Source: Desulfobacteraceae bacterium Eth-SRB2 (GTDB lineage Bacteria; Desulfobacterota; Desulfobacteria; Desulfobacterales; UBA11574). Taken from it: a DNA stretch of 64,000 nucleotides. The translations under genes were made by a program, and so were the position numbers. Under the pieces are notes generated by a model. It ran no database searches. It was not told the DNA's origin and worked only from the letters and a program-made list of their open reading frames with translations. Every line of letters starts with the position of its first letter. Positions within the stretch are counted from its first letter, which is position 1. Positions 27,196 through 37,279 of this stretch are shown in pieces. The stretch is from assembly GCA_004193595.1 (NCBI GenBank), contig RPGQ01000001.1:124001-188000 (forward strand). Direction: 5' to 3'.

Positions 27196-29661
27196 CCGCT
27201 TCCCAGTAGGCCGCAGAATTTTCGACCCCTTTGGCCGATCCTGCCTGAGGCTCGCCTTACGATTGGCTCCAGCCCTTTGGAGGGTCCCTCACGGTCAATG
27301 GCATTCGTTTAAGATATGGGGCCATTCGTTTAAGGAATTACAGGGGCAAAATTATTGGCGGTGTTGCCAAGGTCTCCTTTTTCTTCTTTTTTGTAGGACG
27401 CCATTTGGATTCGGGTTTCATGACCAAATGTCCGGCGACAATCTCCTTTTTGCGAAGGCTGGACTGTCTCGCCCCATCATTTTTCAGCCCAGGGATCCTT
27501 CCATCCTATATAAAGGAGATGGCACAATAGCAACAAACATCGCGCCTCTAATTACAAGTCCAATTACATGGATGTTTGTCAGCCTGGTTGAGTCCTTAGC
27601 GGAATACCCGGAACAGCGGTTATATGGGCGACGGCGGTCAGCCATCAGAAGCACAACAATTGTCAGGGAAAATGGCTGTTGACGCTGGCGGGAATCTCTA
27701 TATTGTGGATTCTGGGGAATCATTGCATTCGTAAGATTGGATACAGACGGGATCATCACTACCGTAGCGGCAATGGCATTGCGTATCTGGCAACGATATC
27801 TTGATCAAAGCAGTCAAATGCCATGCTGTACAATCTAATAAGCGTGACGGTGGATGCTGCCGGAAACCTATATATTGCAGACCTCTTCAATTATCACTCA
27901 GAAGGTGGAATGCGGAGGCACATAACTACCGTTGGGAAGCAGCGCATGGTTTTAGCGGTGATAGTAACGGACTGGCTACCGATTACCCAGTACTCCGCAG
28001 GGCCTATTGATGCCAGCTCTTGACGGCGAAGGCGAATTTATACATTATGGAATTACGATGGGGAGATGGGTTGGCGGACTACGCATGGTGGATCCCAAAG
28101 GGGTAATCACCACAGTTTTCCTTTGGATCATTTTATATCAGCATGGCCTTTGACGGTGTCGGGAATCTATATATCTCAGATTTCAATTGGCATACCATCT
28201 GGAAAATGGATACCAGTGGCAATATCGTTCCGGTAGCCCGGCAATTTCTAAAGCGGCTTTTATAGCGGCGATGGCGGTCTGCCGTCGAGGGCCCAGTTTA
28301 ACTATCGACGGAGCGCAACCGTTGATCGACCGGAAATCTTTATATCGTGGATAGCGGCAATAAATGCGAATTTCGCAGGTAAATACAAACGGTTTTATCA
28401 CACCACGGTGGCGGGCCAAGGGGCAAACGGCTATACAAGCGAAAGGCCTCGGCAGATAGATTTGTGATTGCAAGTCCAGCCGACGTTGCCATTGATGACG
28501 CCAGTGAGCTCAAATTTCCTATCAATGCAGCACATCAAGTCCAGTAAAATCGGCCCGCTGGTTCCATATGTTTATATGAAGAGCATGGGCGCAAGAGTGT
28601 TTACTGAGAAAACGGTTTGGGGAATTACGTTGTCAACGGAACATATCGGCCAGCATTTTAAAGACTGGATCTGGACTACCGGCGCCGTGCATTACGAATT
28701 CACCTATGATAATAATAAACTTGTTGGTATCACCGACCGGTTGGCAATCGGACCAGCATTGAAGGGATGCGGGAGGCGGACCATTGCCATTGTCTCAGAG
28801 GGGACTCCACCACCACGATTACCATAGACGCCGACAGCCGTCTTACCCGCGTTACCTATCCTGATGGAAGTTTCACCACAGCTTTAGGGTATACCCGGAC
28901 GGTTTTATGACCACAAAATCGAACCGGAGGAATCGTTTTGTGCATGTTTTGATACTTCGGGCGGATTAACGGATGCAACCGATCAGGAAGGCGGGCACTG
29001 GAGCTTCAACGGGGTCATGTACGCTAACGGCGATGTTCATGCCAGGTACTCACCGGAAGGCAACCTCACGAGAAATATCTTGATGGCTATACCGACTCCG
29101 CAGCACGGTTCAACCATCACCGATCAAAGCGAAATGCAAACAGTTTACCTTTGAATTCAATTTACAGCAAGGCAAATCTCTTCCACATTGGTATGGACTT
29201 TGAATTCAAATTACGACATCGATCCGGAATATGAAGTTTAAAATATGTAAAGGAAATGGCAGAACCACTCCCTCTGTGGCCTGGAGAAAATTACAATCAA
29301 AGAGATAAAACCTACCGGGATACGGATGCGGATGATGGCTTCGGATCGATGACCAGCTCGTGACGGTTAACGGTAAGGCCACCACCCTGGTAAACTCTGT
29401 CCGCAAACCCATGGGATTACCACCTCTCTCCAAATGGAAGGACCGTCGCATCGGACTATGATCCATCGCCTGCTGACGCAGCGCGTGAATTACGCCCGGT
29501 CTTTGACACCACTTATGAATATACCATGACGGGAGGCGGCCGACAGATATTAACACCAATATCAAACATACCAACTTTTGCATTATGACGCCCATGGGTT
29601 TCAAAACTGGTACCGATGCCGAAATCACCACCACGTACACCTACGATGCAGTGGGTCGCAA

Positions 29662-30118
29662 GTCAGCTAGCTTTCATCGGATTCTAACGTATCCGCATCT
29701 CGCCAGGAAGTCAAGCAAAAAGTCGCAAACAATTGCTCCTTTCACAAAAGGTTTATTAATTCAGAGAGTTACGCTGTTGATTCGATAGGATGGGTTCTTG
29801 ATAGAGAAAAAGCGAATGCCATTGACCGTGGGCCTCCCCAAAATCCGATATAATCAGAGGCTTTTTAGTTTTATTAGTTCTCTAAAAAGCAACCCGAGAG
29901 GTGCGCCCAAACTTGGCGATGGTTGGCCTGAAACTGCTGTAAAAAGCTTTATTTGAAATAAATTTGGGTATCCGGATGTCTTTTTTCGCTAATATGAACC
30001 AGATCTCAGGTCGACGAGAGTTGTAAACTTCGGAAATTTACAAATCCTGATACAAAATCATGCCTTTACAATCCCCATAGATATTGGTATAGCAACTTGG
30101 ACCCGCATAAGCGGCTCA
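29662..30118. other. Gap between the inverted copy and the cassette region
   Basis: A short open stretch ending at a TAA near 29850 (frame reading KQKVANNCSFHKRFINSES) may be the tail of a lost gene; I do not recognise it. Inverted pieces GGCTTTTTAG/CTAAAAAGC lie near 29860-29890. Nothing else is supportable. Confidence 0.4.
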
Positions 30119-30252
30119 GTCCAACATGGTTTTATCCTTCATCCCGCTGAAGGATGATCAAAAGCTCCCTGACCCACTATCTATCACTGCTAATCTTACA
30201 ACTTTGCTCAATCCAACATGCGGGACAAAGGATAAAACCCTATACGTTAGCT
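30119..30252. other. Possible integron attC site (long type)
   Basis: GTCCAAC (30119-30125) and GTTAGCT (30246-30252) bound a 134-base palindrome. The arms GGTTTTATCCTTCATCCCGC (30128-30147) and GCGGGACAAAGGATAAAACC (30220-30239) pair at 18 of 20 bases. Length and core boxes fit a long attC site (RYYYAAC ... GTTRRRY), with one mismatch in the right core. Confidence 0.5.
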
Positions 30253-30293
30253 TTTTATAACCGATCGTAAGCTGATTTTCGCAGGGGTGCCAT

Positions 30294-30953
30294 ATGGAAA
30301 ATATAAGCAAGTTAGCCACATCAATACAAAAATTAATCTCTCCCTTTACAGAGCCTATTTTTTCTGAATTTGGTAATTATATAGCAGAAAAAATCCGTTT
30401 TGTTCGTTTTCAAAACAGCCTTAAGGTACTTGCACGGGCAAAAGATATATTACAAGAAAAAGGCCTTGATACAAAGTCTGTTGATCTTAAGGTCTTAGTT
30501 CCAATTATAGAAGGAGCGGCTCTAGAAGAAGACGATGAAATGACTGAAATTTGGGCAAAATTACTCGCTTCAGCTTCTCATGATGATAACGTTATCACAC
30601 CTTTCCCAAGAATCCTATCTGAACTAAGCCCGAAGGAAGCAAAAATACTTTCATACCTATACGATCAATGGTCGGCGGTAATTCTTATTGGAGATGGACA
30701 AATTTCTGAACCAACATGTGAGCACTTACTGGATAATTTTGATTTCAAATCGGATAAATACGGAAGTGAATTTGAATTAATCATTAACAATCTAGTAAGG
30801 CTGAGACTTATTGGTCTTGGCGGAGTTCAAATTAAGGACATAGACTCACAAAATTACGCTATTCAAAATTACCAACAAATTGTATTAACTCAGTTCGGTT
30901 GGGCTTTCATTAGAGCTTGCCAAGGTCCTGAGGCGGATGAAAAATTCAAATAA
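30294..30953 (+). CDS. Abi-alpha / DUF4393 family protein (putative abortive infection)
   Basis: The 219-residue protein matches the Abi_alpha (DUF4393) layout as I know it: an N-terminal helix with a GNYIAEKIRFVRFQNSLKVL segment, VPIIEGAALEEDDEMTEIWA with the conserved acidic run near residue 75-90, and a C-terminal helical domain. Family members are linked to phage-triggered abortive infection, though the mechanism is not established. The gene starts about 45 bases inside a presumed gene cassette and its stop lies 6 bases before an attC-like site, the packing expected of an integron cassette. Confidence 0.75.
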   Translation: MENISKLATSIQKLISPFTEPIFSEFGNYIAEKIRFVRFQNSLKVLARAKDILQEKGLDTKSVDLKVLVPIIEGAALEEDDEMTEIWAKLLASASHDDNVITPFPRILSELSPKEAKILSYLYDQWSAVILIGDGQISEPTCEHLLDNFDFKSDKYGSEFELIINNLVRLRLIGLGGVQIKDIDSQNYAIQNYQQIVLTQFGWAFIRACQGPEADEKFK

Positions 30954-30958
30954 TCATT

Positions 30959-31016
30959 AGCTAACCATTCACTGGTGCCGACCCAAAAAGCCGGGCGGCA
31001 CAGTTCAACGTTCGGC
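30959..31016. other. Probable integron attC site (short type)
   Basis: AGCTAAC (30959-30965) and GTTCGGC (31010-31016) bound a 58-base imperfect palindrome in which ACTGGTGCCG (30971-30980) pairs with CGGCACAGT, leaving one extrahelical base, as attC sites do. The left core AGCTAAC is the exact complement of GTTAGCT at 30246-30252, which is what the two ends of a single excisable cassette must show. Confidence 0.65.
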
Positions 31017-31026
31017 ATAGGAAATA

Positions 31027-31142
31027 ATGGAAACGAATCTAAAAAAAATAGAAAGAACGTCCAAGTTAAAAAAAGATGAAAACTGGGAATTCCGTGCATT
31101 TTTAAAAGGCTACGATATTCCACTCGAAGAGTTAGATTCAAT
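31027..31142 (+). pseudogene. 5' fragment of a gene cut by the IS at 31143
   Basis: The frame from ATG 31027 reads METNLKKIERTSKLKKDEN and WEFRAFLKGYDIPLEELDS, then enters the IS left end and stops at 31218. The WEFRAFLKG...EELDSI pattern recalls the start of YkgJ-like cysteine-cluster proteins. After the IS (32752 onward) a short HRVRIYSQS frame could be its continuation before a stop. It would be the second cassette gene after the attC-like site. Confidence 0.5.
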
Positions 31143-32751
31143 TGGGAGCATTACCCGTTTCTCCGCGATAATTTATGAAATTAATAGAATAAAGAGACAA
31201 AATTGCAATAAACTTTAATAATCATAATTAAAAGTTGAATATCAAGCAGGACAATAATCGCCGCTTAATATATCTCATCATGGGTAATAGAGCTTGATTT
31301 CAAAAAAGGAAATTCCATGGTCCCCAAAGCTGCGGTTATCGTCTCCGAAGATTGGAAGTCGGGTTTTTTATCATTCGTCAGTGAACGCTTAGACCAAATA
31401 GAAAAGGATTACCAAATGGAATCAATGGATGATATATCCAGAAGCCTTTTCGCAAACCGTTCTGATATCATGGGACAAGCGGCTTTGGCGTTGATCGAGA
31501 AAAAGTTCGGCCACTTGCTTGATCAACAATATTGCCAATGCCCGCATTGTCTTCGCCGAATCAAAGCCAAAACTAAAAAGGTCAAACGTGAAATACAGAT
31601 TCTCGTTGGGACCGTAACGCTGTATCGTCCCTACTTTTATTGTAATAGCTGCCAGTTCGGTTTTTATCCTATAAACGAAGCGTTAGGGCTTTCTAACCGC
31701 AAAATACAACCGGATGTCCAAGAATTAGAAGCATGGCTGGCAGCTGAGATGCCCTATGAAACCTCCTGCGAAACGCTTCAACGATGTGCCGGTATACCAG
31801 TCAGCAACCACCATATCCACGATGTTTCCAATGAAATTGCGCAAGATCTTCAGATTTTAGATGTTTGCCCCGGAAAAGAAGAAATTAAGCGTCAAATTGA
31901 CACAATATGCGAAGGTAAATTCCGCAGGCCCATCTTAATGATCGGCCTTGACGGCGCTCATGCACCGACCCGTCCCGAGCCTTCATCCAGAAAAGGGCCA
32001 AGGGGTAAAGGTGAGTGGAAAGAGGTTAAAGGGTTTCGTCTGTATCTGCTTGATAGTGAGCGCATTATCCATTTAATCAGTTGGCATCAGATTAAAAACG
32101 ACAAAGAGCTATCGGCCGATCTGTTACGCATTAAACAAACTGCTCTGATTCCTGAAGAAAAAGTACGCATCTGCGTTATCGGTGATGGTGCCCCTTGGAT
32201 ATGGAATCGCATCCAGGAGCTTTTTCCTGATGCCAAGCTGGTATTGGACTATTATCATTGCAGCCAATATTTATACGATACAGCGCATGCCCAATACGGT
32301 AAATACAGCCAAAAGGCTCAAGAGTGGGTAGAGGCGACACTTACCCGGCTATTCTCAAACAATATTGAGCAAATAATCGCTGGGATCAAACGCATGAAGC
32401 CATCATCGAATTCTGCCAAGGAACAAATCGACAAAACTATTGGATATCTTTCCGAACGTACTGACAAACTCAAGTACGGTGCATTAAAGCGTGGTGGTTA
32501 TCACATTGGTAGTGGTGGTATTGAAAGCTCCAATAAGTTTATATCCAATGCTCGCTTGAAGCGATCCGGTGCCTGGTGGTATCCGACCAATGCCAACAAC
32601 ATCTTAAAACTCCGCTGTGCTAAATACAACGGAACTTTTGATAGAATAATGGCTGAAATCAAGAAAAAAAATAAGCCAAATTATTCTCAAAAAGAACTGG
32701 GTGAACTTCGTCTCGTGGTTAACAATTCTTGAGAAACAGGTAATGCTCCCA
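31143..32751 (+). mobile_element. Intact ISKra4-type insertion sequence
   Basis: Inverted repeats of 21 bases (31143-31163 starting TGGGAGCATTACC, and 32731-32751) match at 20 positions and frame one full-length transposase gene. The element is about 1.61 kb. I see no clear target-site duplication. It interrupts the frame that starts at 31027. Confidence 0.85.
31317..32732 (+). CDS. ISKra4-family transposase
   Basis: A 471-residue transposase. The N-terminal part has zinc-finger-like pairs (CQCPHCLRRIKAK, YFYCNSCQFGFYP), followed by the family segment LSNRKIQPDVQELEAWLAAE. The catalytic core includes MIGLDGAHAPTRPEP and VCVIGDGAPWIWNRI-like sequence, then GGIESSNKFISNARLKRSG. ATG or GTG alternatives near the start are possible; the ATG at 31317 follows AAGGAAATT. 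Frame intact and end overlaps the right inverted repeat by two bases. A frameshifted relative lies at 42486-43843. Confidence 0.88.
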   Translation: MVPKAAVIVSEDWKSGFLSFVSERLDQIEKDYQMESMDDISRSLFANRSDIMGQAALALIEKKFGHLLDQQYCQCPHCLRRIKAKTKKVKREIQILVGTVTLYRPYFYCNSCQFGFYPINEALGLSNRKIQPDVQELEAWLAAEMPYETSCETLQRCAGIPVSNHHIHDVSNEIAQDLQILDVCPGKEEIKRQIDTICEGKFRRPILMIGLDGAHAPTRPEPSSRKGPRGKGEWKEVKGFRLYLLDSERIIHLISWHQIKNDKELSADLLRIKQTALIPEEKVRICVIGDGAPWIWNRIQELFPDAKLVLDYYHCSQYLYDTAHAQYGKYSQKAQEWVEATLTRLFSNNIEQIIAGIKRMKPSSNSAKEQIDKTIGYLSERTDKLKYGALKRGGYHIGSGGIESSNKFISNARLKRSGAWWYPTNANNILKLRCAKYNGTFDRIMAEIKKKNKPNYSQKELGELRLVVNNS

Positions 32752-33137
32752 GCATAGAGTAAGGATTTATTCGCAGTCTTTTTCTTAACGGTCTGTTAAA
32801 AGATCATTTGATACTTGGCAAGTAAATACAGTTTCGATATGCCCTATGGTATTGGTATGATACCAGCACTTTCTCAATATTTTGGCTAACCACAACATGT
32901 GGGTGTGCTTTGGATTAGCATTCGTTTCAGGAAAATGTTTCATCTCAACAGTCGCTAAAATCGAATGATAGCGTGGATCGAAAAGTGGCTATCGCAAATA
33001 TATAAAGGAACTAATTATATTTTTAAAATATAACATATTACTGATATTGTGTTGCTTTTTTTTATGTTATATTATAAAAATTTAGTAACAATCTTCATAA
33101 AGATAATTTCCTGCCAAATTAAACAAGGAGAAGAGCG
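32752..33137. other. AT-rich gap before the GH114-like gene
   Basis: No gene is visible. A promoter-like TTGTGT ... TATATT arrangement lies near 33047-33075, and the final bases AACAAGGAGAAGAGCG supply a good ribosome-binding site for the next gene. Confidence 0.35.
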
Positions 33138-36100
33138 ATGAAAACCTTGAGGCTCTCATTCCTATTTTTATTGCAATTATCATTTTGTTACCTGATCATG
33201 ATTATTTTATTCCCTGGGTCCCTATTGGCAAAAAAAACAATCTATTTCCCGCATGTTGCCAGCGATAACACCTGGGAAACAGAAATCTGCTTAATAAATA
33301 CCAATAGCGGAAGCAGCCTCAGCGGCGAACTATATGCTTATAATAATGAGGGCCAGAAAATCCATTCGGAAAATATTATGTTAGAATCACGGGCTCGAAG
33401 AGAGATTATTATCGGCAACGAGTTGCCCTCTCCGAAAAATGTTGGCTACATTATTTTTGAGTCTGATTTAGAAACGATCTGCGGATATACAAAATTTTAT
33501 ATAGACGGGAAATATCGTGTCGCCATTCCCGCATCTTCTGAGGTCAATGCCAGCAGTATTTACGTTTCTCATATTGCATCAACCTCAACCTGGTGGACCG
33601 GCATTAGTCTTCTAAACACCAATTCAACTGCAAAAACGCTAACCATCGAGTTCGATAACGGCACCACAATAACAAAAACGATCCAAGCCGGAGAACACCA
33701 GGCGTTCACCATTAAAAGCCTATTTCAGGGTAACGCACAACCAGACTTCACCTCAGCTATCATAAAGAATGGCGCTGGGATTGTCGGTCTTGAATTGTTT
33801 GGTGGTTATGACAGTAGTGGCAATAATTATCTAAGCGGCATCCTCTTAAGGGATGATACGGCAACCGACATCTATTATCCTCATATTGCAAGCGATTCAA
33901 CCTGGTGGACGGGGGTGGTTGCCTATAATCCTTTTACTACCCCCTGTACCCTCACGATTACTCCTTATAAAACGGATGGGACGGCGTTATCTTCTCAAAC
34001 AATTTCACTGGCTGGTAACGAAAAGTATATCGGTACTATCAACAACTTAAACTTCCCATCGGGAACGGTCTGGTTCAGCATCAAATCAACGGGCCCTATA
34101 ACCGGGTTTGAATTGTTCGGTACAAACGATGGAAACCAGTTAGGAGGATATACGGGGGTTGGTATTAGCGCTACAGAGGGCATATTTGCCAAAGTAGAAA
34201 AAGGGGGTGGTTGGACCGGTATTGCCTTTGTGAACATTAAGGATTCTTCAGCGACCGTCACAATGACGGCCTATAACGACAACGGCAATGTGATCGAAAT
34301 GGAGACCTTAACTGTTGGCGCATATGCAAAAATTGTCGGTGTGGCGCCAAGCCTGTTTTCACAAAATATCAATAATGCCACTTATATTGGTTATTCATCG
34401 AATAAAGAAGTTGTTGGATTTCAGCTCAACGGATCATCGGACGGCATGCTGCTGGACGGATTGCCGGGGATCAGAAGCGGCGGTCCAAATGAAAAGCTAA
34501 AGGCTGTTCAAACATGGATGTACCAGATTCAGGACTTGGATGTGGACGGCGCTTTGGCGGCTCTTGCAGCATCGGATTACCCACTTCTGGTGATCGAACC
34601 CGGACACAATTTCAACGAATGGGCCTATGATACGGCAACTATTGTCAACACCCTTCGAACCCCTGTAAAGGGCAGTGACCGCCGGTTGGTTGTGGCGTAT
34701 ATCGATATCGGTCAGGCTGAAGACTACCGCGATTACTGGGGCGCGGACTGGGTTGCGCCGACCGCCACAAAGGCAGGGTCTCCGGATTTCCTCGTCACCA
34801 TCGATCCGGATGGCTGGTCTGGCAACTATCCAGTGGCCTATTGGAAACAGGAATGGAAAGATATCTGGATTGGGGATTCGGGCATTATCGATCAATTGGC
34901 TAACTATGGCTTTGACGGAATCTACCTCGATTGGGTAGAAGCTTACGACGATGAAAAGGTCATTGCTGCCGCTGCAAAAGATAATGTCGATCCGGCACTA
35001 GAGATGATAAAATTCATTGAAGAGCTCGGCCAGGCCGGGCGGGCGGTTTCTGGGGATTTCATCGTGATCCCCCAAAATGCCCCCTACCTCATCGATGCTG
35101 CTCCTGCCCGGTACTCACGAGCCATTGATGCGCTTGCTGTGGAGGACACCTGGTTTCACGGCGCAGGCGATGCAGACTGGGATGATCCTGATGCAGGTGA
35201 TCTCCATGAACGACATGACGGGGAATGGTCTACGGAAAACCGTTTGAAACAGTACAAGAAATATCAGGATCGCGGGTTGCCAGTTTTTTCCGTGGATTAT
35301 TGCATTTCAACCGAAAATGCTAACTATGTTTACACAGAAGCGGCAAAAGCCGGTCTGGTGCCCCTGGTTACCCGGGTGTCATTGTCGCGTATGACGGAAA
35401 CGCCTTTAATCTATCCACCAGCAGGGTCTCTATTCCGTGATTTTACATTTTCTCTTCCTATTTTTTCATCGGCCAGTCCATGGAATCAAAAAGTTAACAA
35501 CTCGACAGTAGTGCCTCAAAATGATCAACAAATTCTTACCTTATACCGAGTACTTCGCGGCGACACAACGGGATTTCAGCCGCCAACCACAACACCTGTT
35601 ACAACCTGGCCATTCATTGACATCAATTATGATGCTTATTCCGTTCCAATTTTTGCAATGGGAAGCGGTGTGCAGAATGTGACCGTAAAGGATTATAACG
35701 GTAATGTCAGCGGTAATAATTCCAAACTGCCTACAGGGCAGGACGGCAAAATCCAGGTGCCAACTCTCGCCGGCAATATTCGCCCAGCCGGCCCCCAGGA
35801 TACGGATGCAGATGGCCACATGGTGCTCTTCAATACCCAGACGGGTATAGTTTATGATTTTTGGCAGGTAACAACGTCCCAGGACGCTTCAGGAAACAGC
35901 CTCGGCGGCGGACAAACCGGAACCAACATCCTGGCCATGGGTGCCGTGGATTATTTTGACACGAGTGCAACCGGCATCAATGCGGACAGCATTTCCAGTG
36001 CTCGGGCAACAGGCGTGCCGCTACTGGCGGGTCTGATATTACCTGAGGACATTGAAAGTGGAAGCATCGATCATGCCCTGTGTTTCGCGATTCCTTTTCC

Positions 36101-36617
36101 CAGGAATCTAAACACCGCAAACCCTTTTGAGCCTTTTTCCACCGATTATTTTTCGCCCGCCTCCACCACAGAAACTGATTATTACAGTACCAACGCTAAT
36201 GCACTAGCAGCAGGGCAAACAATTCGCCTCAAACAAATCCTTGTGGATGAAGATGGGCTGACTATCGATGAAACAGGGTTATCACCAATTACGCTCATGT
36301 TTCTAAAGGCACTACGAACCTATGGCGGTATTGTTGTTGATAACGCCGGCGGTTTTTCCTTTTATGCCGAAGATATTCATACTGGAAATCTTAGGCTCAC
36401 GGAAGATCAAGTCAACCAACTGATCGGTAGCCCCATCGGTACACAGATACCGTCCGGAAAAACCAAATGGCAATTGGTCCTTGAGACGCTGTCACTGGAA
36501 CTTGAACAAATTCCTATGGCATATGGTCCCTGGACATCTGGTCAAAATCCATCATCTGCAACCATCACAACATCCAACTATGAAATTGTTTCCCGGGTCT
36601 CGTCCTCTAACGATTAA
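33138..36617 (+). CDS. Large secreted protein with a GH114-like glycosidase domain
   Basis: A 1,159-residue protein with a signal peptide ending near GSLLA (residue 32). Residues about 35-450 hold repeated beta-rich units that begin YFPHVASDNTWETEI, YVSHIASTSTWWTGI and YYPHIASDSTWWTGV. A TIM-barrel domain like GH114 (endo-alpha-1,4-polygalactosaminidase family) covers about 455-755: VVAYIDIGQAEDYRDYW, then GFDGIYLDWVEAYDD with likely catalytic acids, then GDFIVIPQNA. The last 400 residues (SSASPWNQKV ... IDHALCFAIPF) form another secreted module I know only as uncharacterised. It may cut or modify galactosaminoglycan-type exopolysaccharide. Confidence 0.82.
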   Translation: MKTLRLSFLFLLQLSFCYLIMIILFPGSLLAKKTIYFPHVASDNTWETEICLINTNSGSSLSGELYAYNNEGQKIHSENIMLESRARREIIIGNELPSPKNVGYIIFESDLETICGYTKFYIDGKYRVAIPASSEVNASSIYVSHIASTSTWWTGISLLNTNSTAKTLTIEFDNGTTITKTIQAGEHQAFTIKSLFQGNAQPDFTSAIIKNGAGIVGLELFGGYDSSGNNYLSGILLRDDTATDIYYPHIASDSTWWTGVVAYNPFTTPCTLTITPYKTDGTALSSQTISLAGNEKYIGTINNLNFPSGTVWFSIKSTGPITGFELFGTNDGNQLGGYTGVGISATEGIFAKVEKGGGWTGIAFVNIKDSSATVTMTAYNDNGNVIEMETLTVGAYAKIVGVAPSLFSQNINNATYIGYSSNKEVVGFQLNGSSDGMLLDGLPGIRSGGPNEKLKAVQTWMYQIQDLDVDGALAALAASDYPLLVIEPGHNFNEWAYDTATIVNTLRTPVKGSDRRLVVAYIDIGQAEDYRDYWGADWVAPTATKAGSPDFLVTIDPDGWSGNYPVAYWKQEWKDIWIGDSGIIDQLANYGFDGIYLDWVEAYDDEKVIAAAAKDNVDPALEMIKFIEELGQAGRAVSGDFIVIPQNAPYLIDAAPARYSRAIDALAVEDTWFHGAGDADWDDPDAGDLHERHDGEWSTENRLKQYKKYQDRGLPVFSVDYCISTENANYVYTEAAKAGLVPLVTRVSLSRMTETPLIYPPAGSLFRDFTFSLPIFSSASPWNQKVNNSTVVPQNDQQILTLYRVLRGDTTGFQPPTTTPVTTWPFIDINYDAYSVPIFAMGSGVQNVTVKDYNGNVSGNNSKLPTGQDGKIQVPTLAGNIRPAGPQDTDADGHMVLFNTQTGIVYDFWQVTTSQDASGNSLGGGQTGTNILAMGAVDYFDTSATGINADSISSARATGVPLLAGLILPEDIESGSIDHALCFAIPFPRNLNTANPFEPFSTDYFSPASTTETDYYSTNANALAAGQTIRLKQILVDEDGLTIDETGLSPITLMFLKALRTYGGIVVDNAGGFSFYAEDIHTGNLRLTEDQVNQLIGSPIGTQIPSGKTKWQLVLETLSLELEQIPMAYGPWTSGQNPSSATITTSNYEIVSRVSSSND

Positions 36618-36780
36618 TACGCGCATTGCTGCGTTGAAAGCAGCAAACAAGACTGTGAGATCAATGCTGCCAAGCGGATACTGGCAAACCCTTTTCCCAT
36701 CATTGACATTTACATATTAATAGGGGATGTTCGTGCAGAAAGTGCTTGGGGTTTAATATTCAATATGAAAGTTACAGGTT

Positions 36781-36894
36781 ATGCCAAAGTTGGAGAGATT
36801 AGATGCCCCTGGAGTGTTGCACCATGTCATGGGTCGGGGTATTGAGTGGGAAATGGTGTCAAATCTATGTTTGACCCTTGGGGATAAACGATAA
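36781..36894 (+). pseudogene. 5' fragment of a Y1 (REP-associated) transposase
   Basis: The frame reads MPKLERLDAPGVLHHVMGRG, the typical start of Y1_Tnp/RAYT proteins, and after about 22 codons runs into a repeat element that ends it. The catalytic HUH and tyrosine parts are missing. Confidence 0.75.
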
Positions 36895-37021
36895 GAGTAG
36901 AATGTCGAAATGATCTTATTATCAAGGAGTTTCGATGCTTAAAAAATGTGACAAAAAAATAATAAACGGATAAGAAAAATACAAGACAGTGTTAATAAGG
37001 GTCAAAGGCAGACTCGACCCC
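36855..37021. repeat. Short element with GTCAA...TTGACC hairpins at both ends
   Basis: The left end (GGTGTCAAATCTATGTTTGACC) and the right end (GGGTCAAAGGCAGACTCGAC) are imperfect palindromes. The inner GAAAAATACAAGACAG segment matches, in reverse, the footprint at 25141. It is probably a non-autonomous REP-type element. The rest of the 36618-37279 gap carries the cold-shock gene leader. Confidence 0.55.
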
Positions 37022-37279
37022 ATTTCTTACATGAGAGAAAATAGTTTTAAGATAGATGTTTTAGTTCCAAATAATCATACTTTTTCCCAACTTTTTTTAT
37101 TAAAAGCCAATGAGATAAATATTTAGCTTGCTATTGCATATAAGGTGCTTATCATAGGGAATCAATTAAATCTCGCCGGTAATTGGCGGGAGGGTTTATT
37201 TCTGTGGGAATATCCGTTTATTAAACGCTATCATCCTTCAGTTTGTAACGTTGAAATTATTTGAAAGGAGGATGATATT

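Larger units (their letters stand above)
22528..29661 (+). other. Scrambled inverted copy of the 45.6-52.7 kb region
   Basis: From CTATTTCATTCGTAA at about 22528 to GTGGGTCGCA at about 29661 the plus strand follows the minus strand of 52711-45600 in order: zinc-ribbon gene, tatA, intergenic leader, RHS/NHL gene. The two differ by small insertions and deletions every few tens of bases, equally in coding and noncoding parts, while aligned bases are mostly identical. Changes often fall in CCGG-type GC runs. Clean insertions (25141-25252 and the RT segment near 26100-27410) interrupt it; the latter replaces about 1.35 kb of the other copy. It is either a decayed duplication or uncorrected long-read sequence. 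Confidence 0.9.
23855..29661 (+). pseudogene. Shattered copy of the RHS/NHL giant gene
   Basis: It follows the gene at 44662-51363 from its start codons (ATGATGCAC) through the FNESGSYL-type repeats, Ig-like domains, NHL repeats and the first YD repeats, ending where the other copy reads TYTYDAVGRR. Dozens of frameshifts leave no frame above about 140 codons apart from the RT insertion. A central part, from the second carboxypeptidase-like domain to just before the NHL repeats, is missing and replaced by the RT fragment. Confidence 0.85.
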
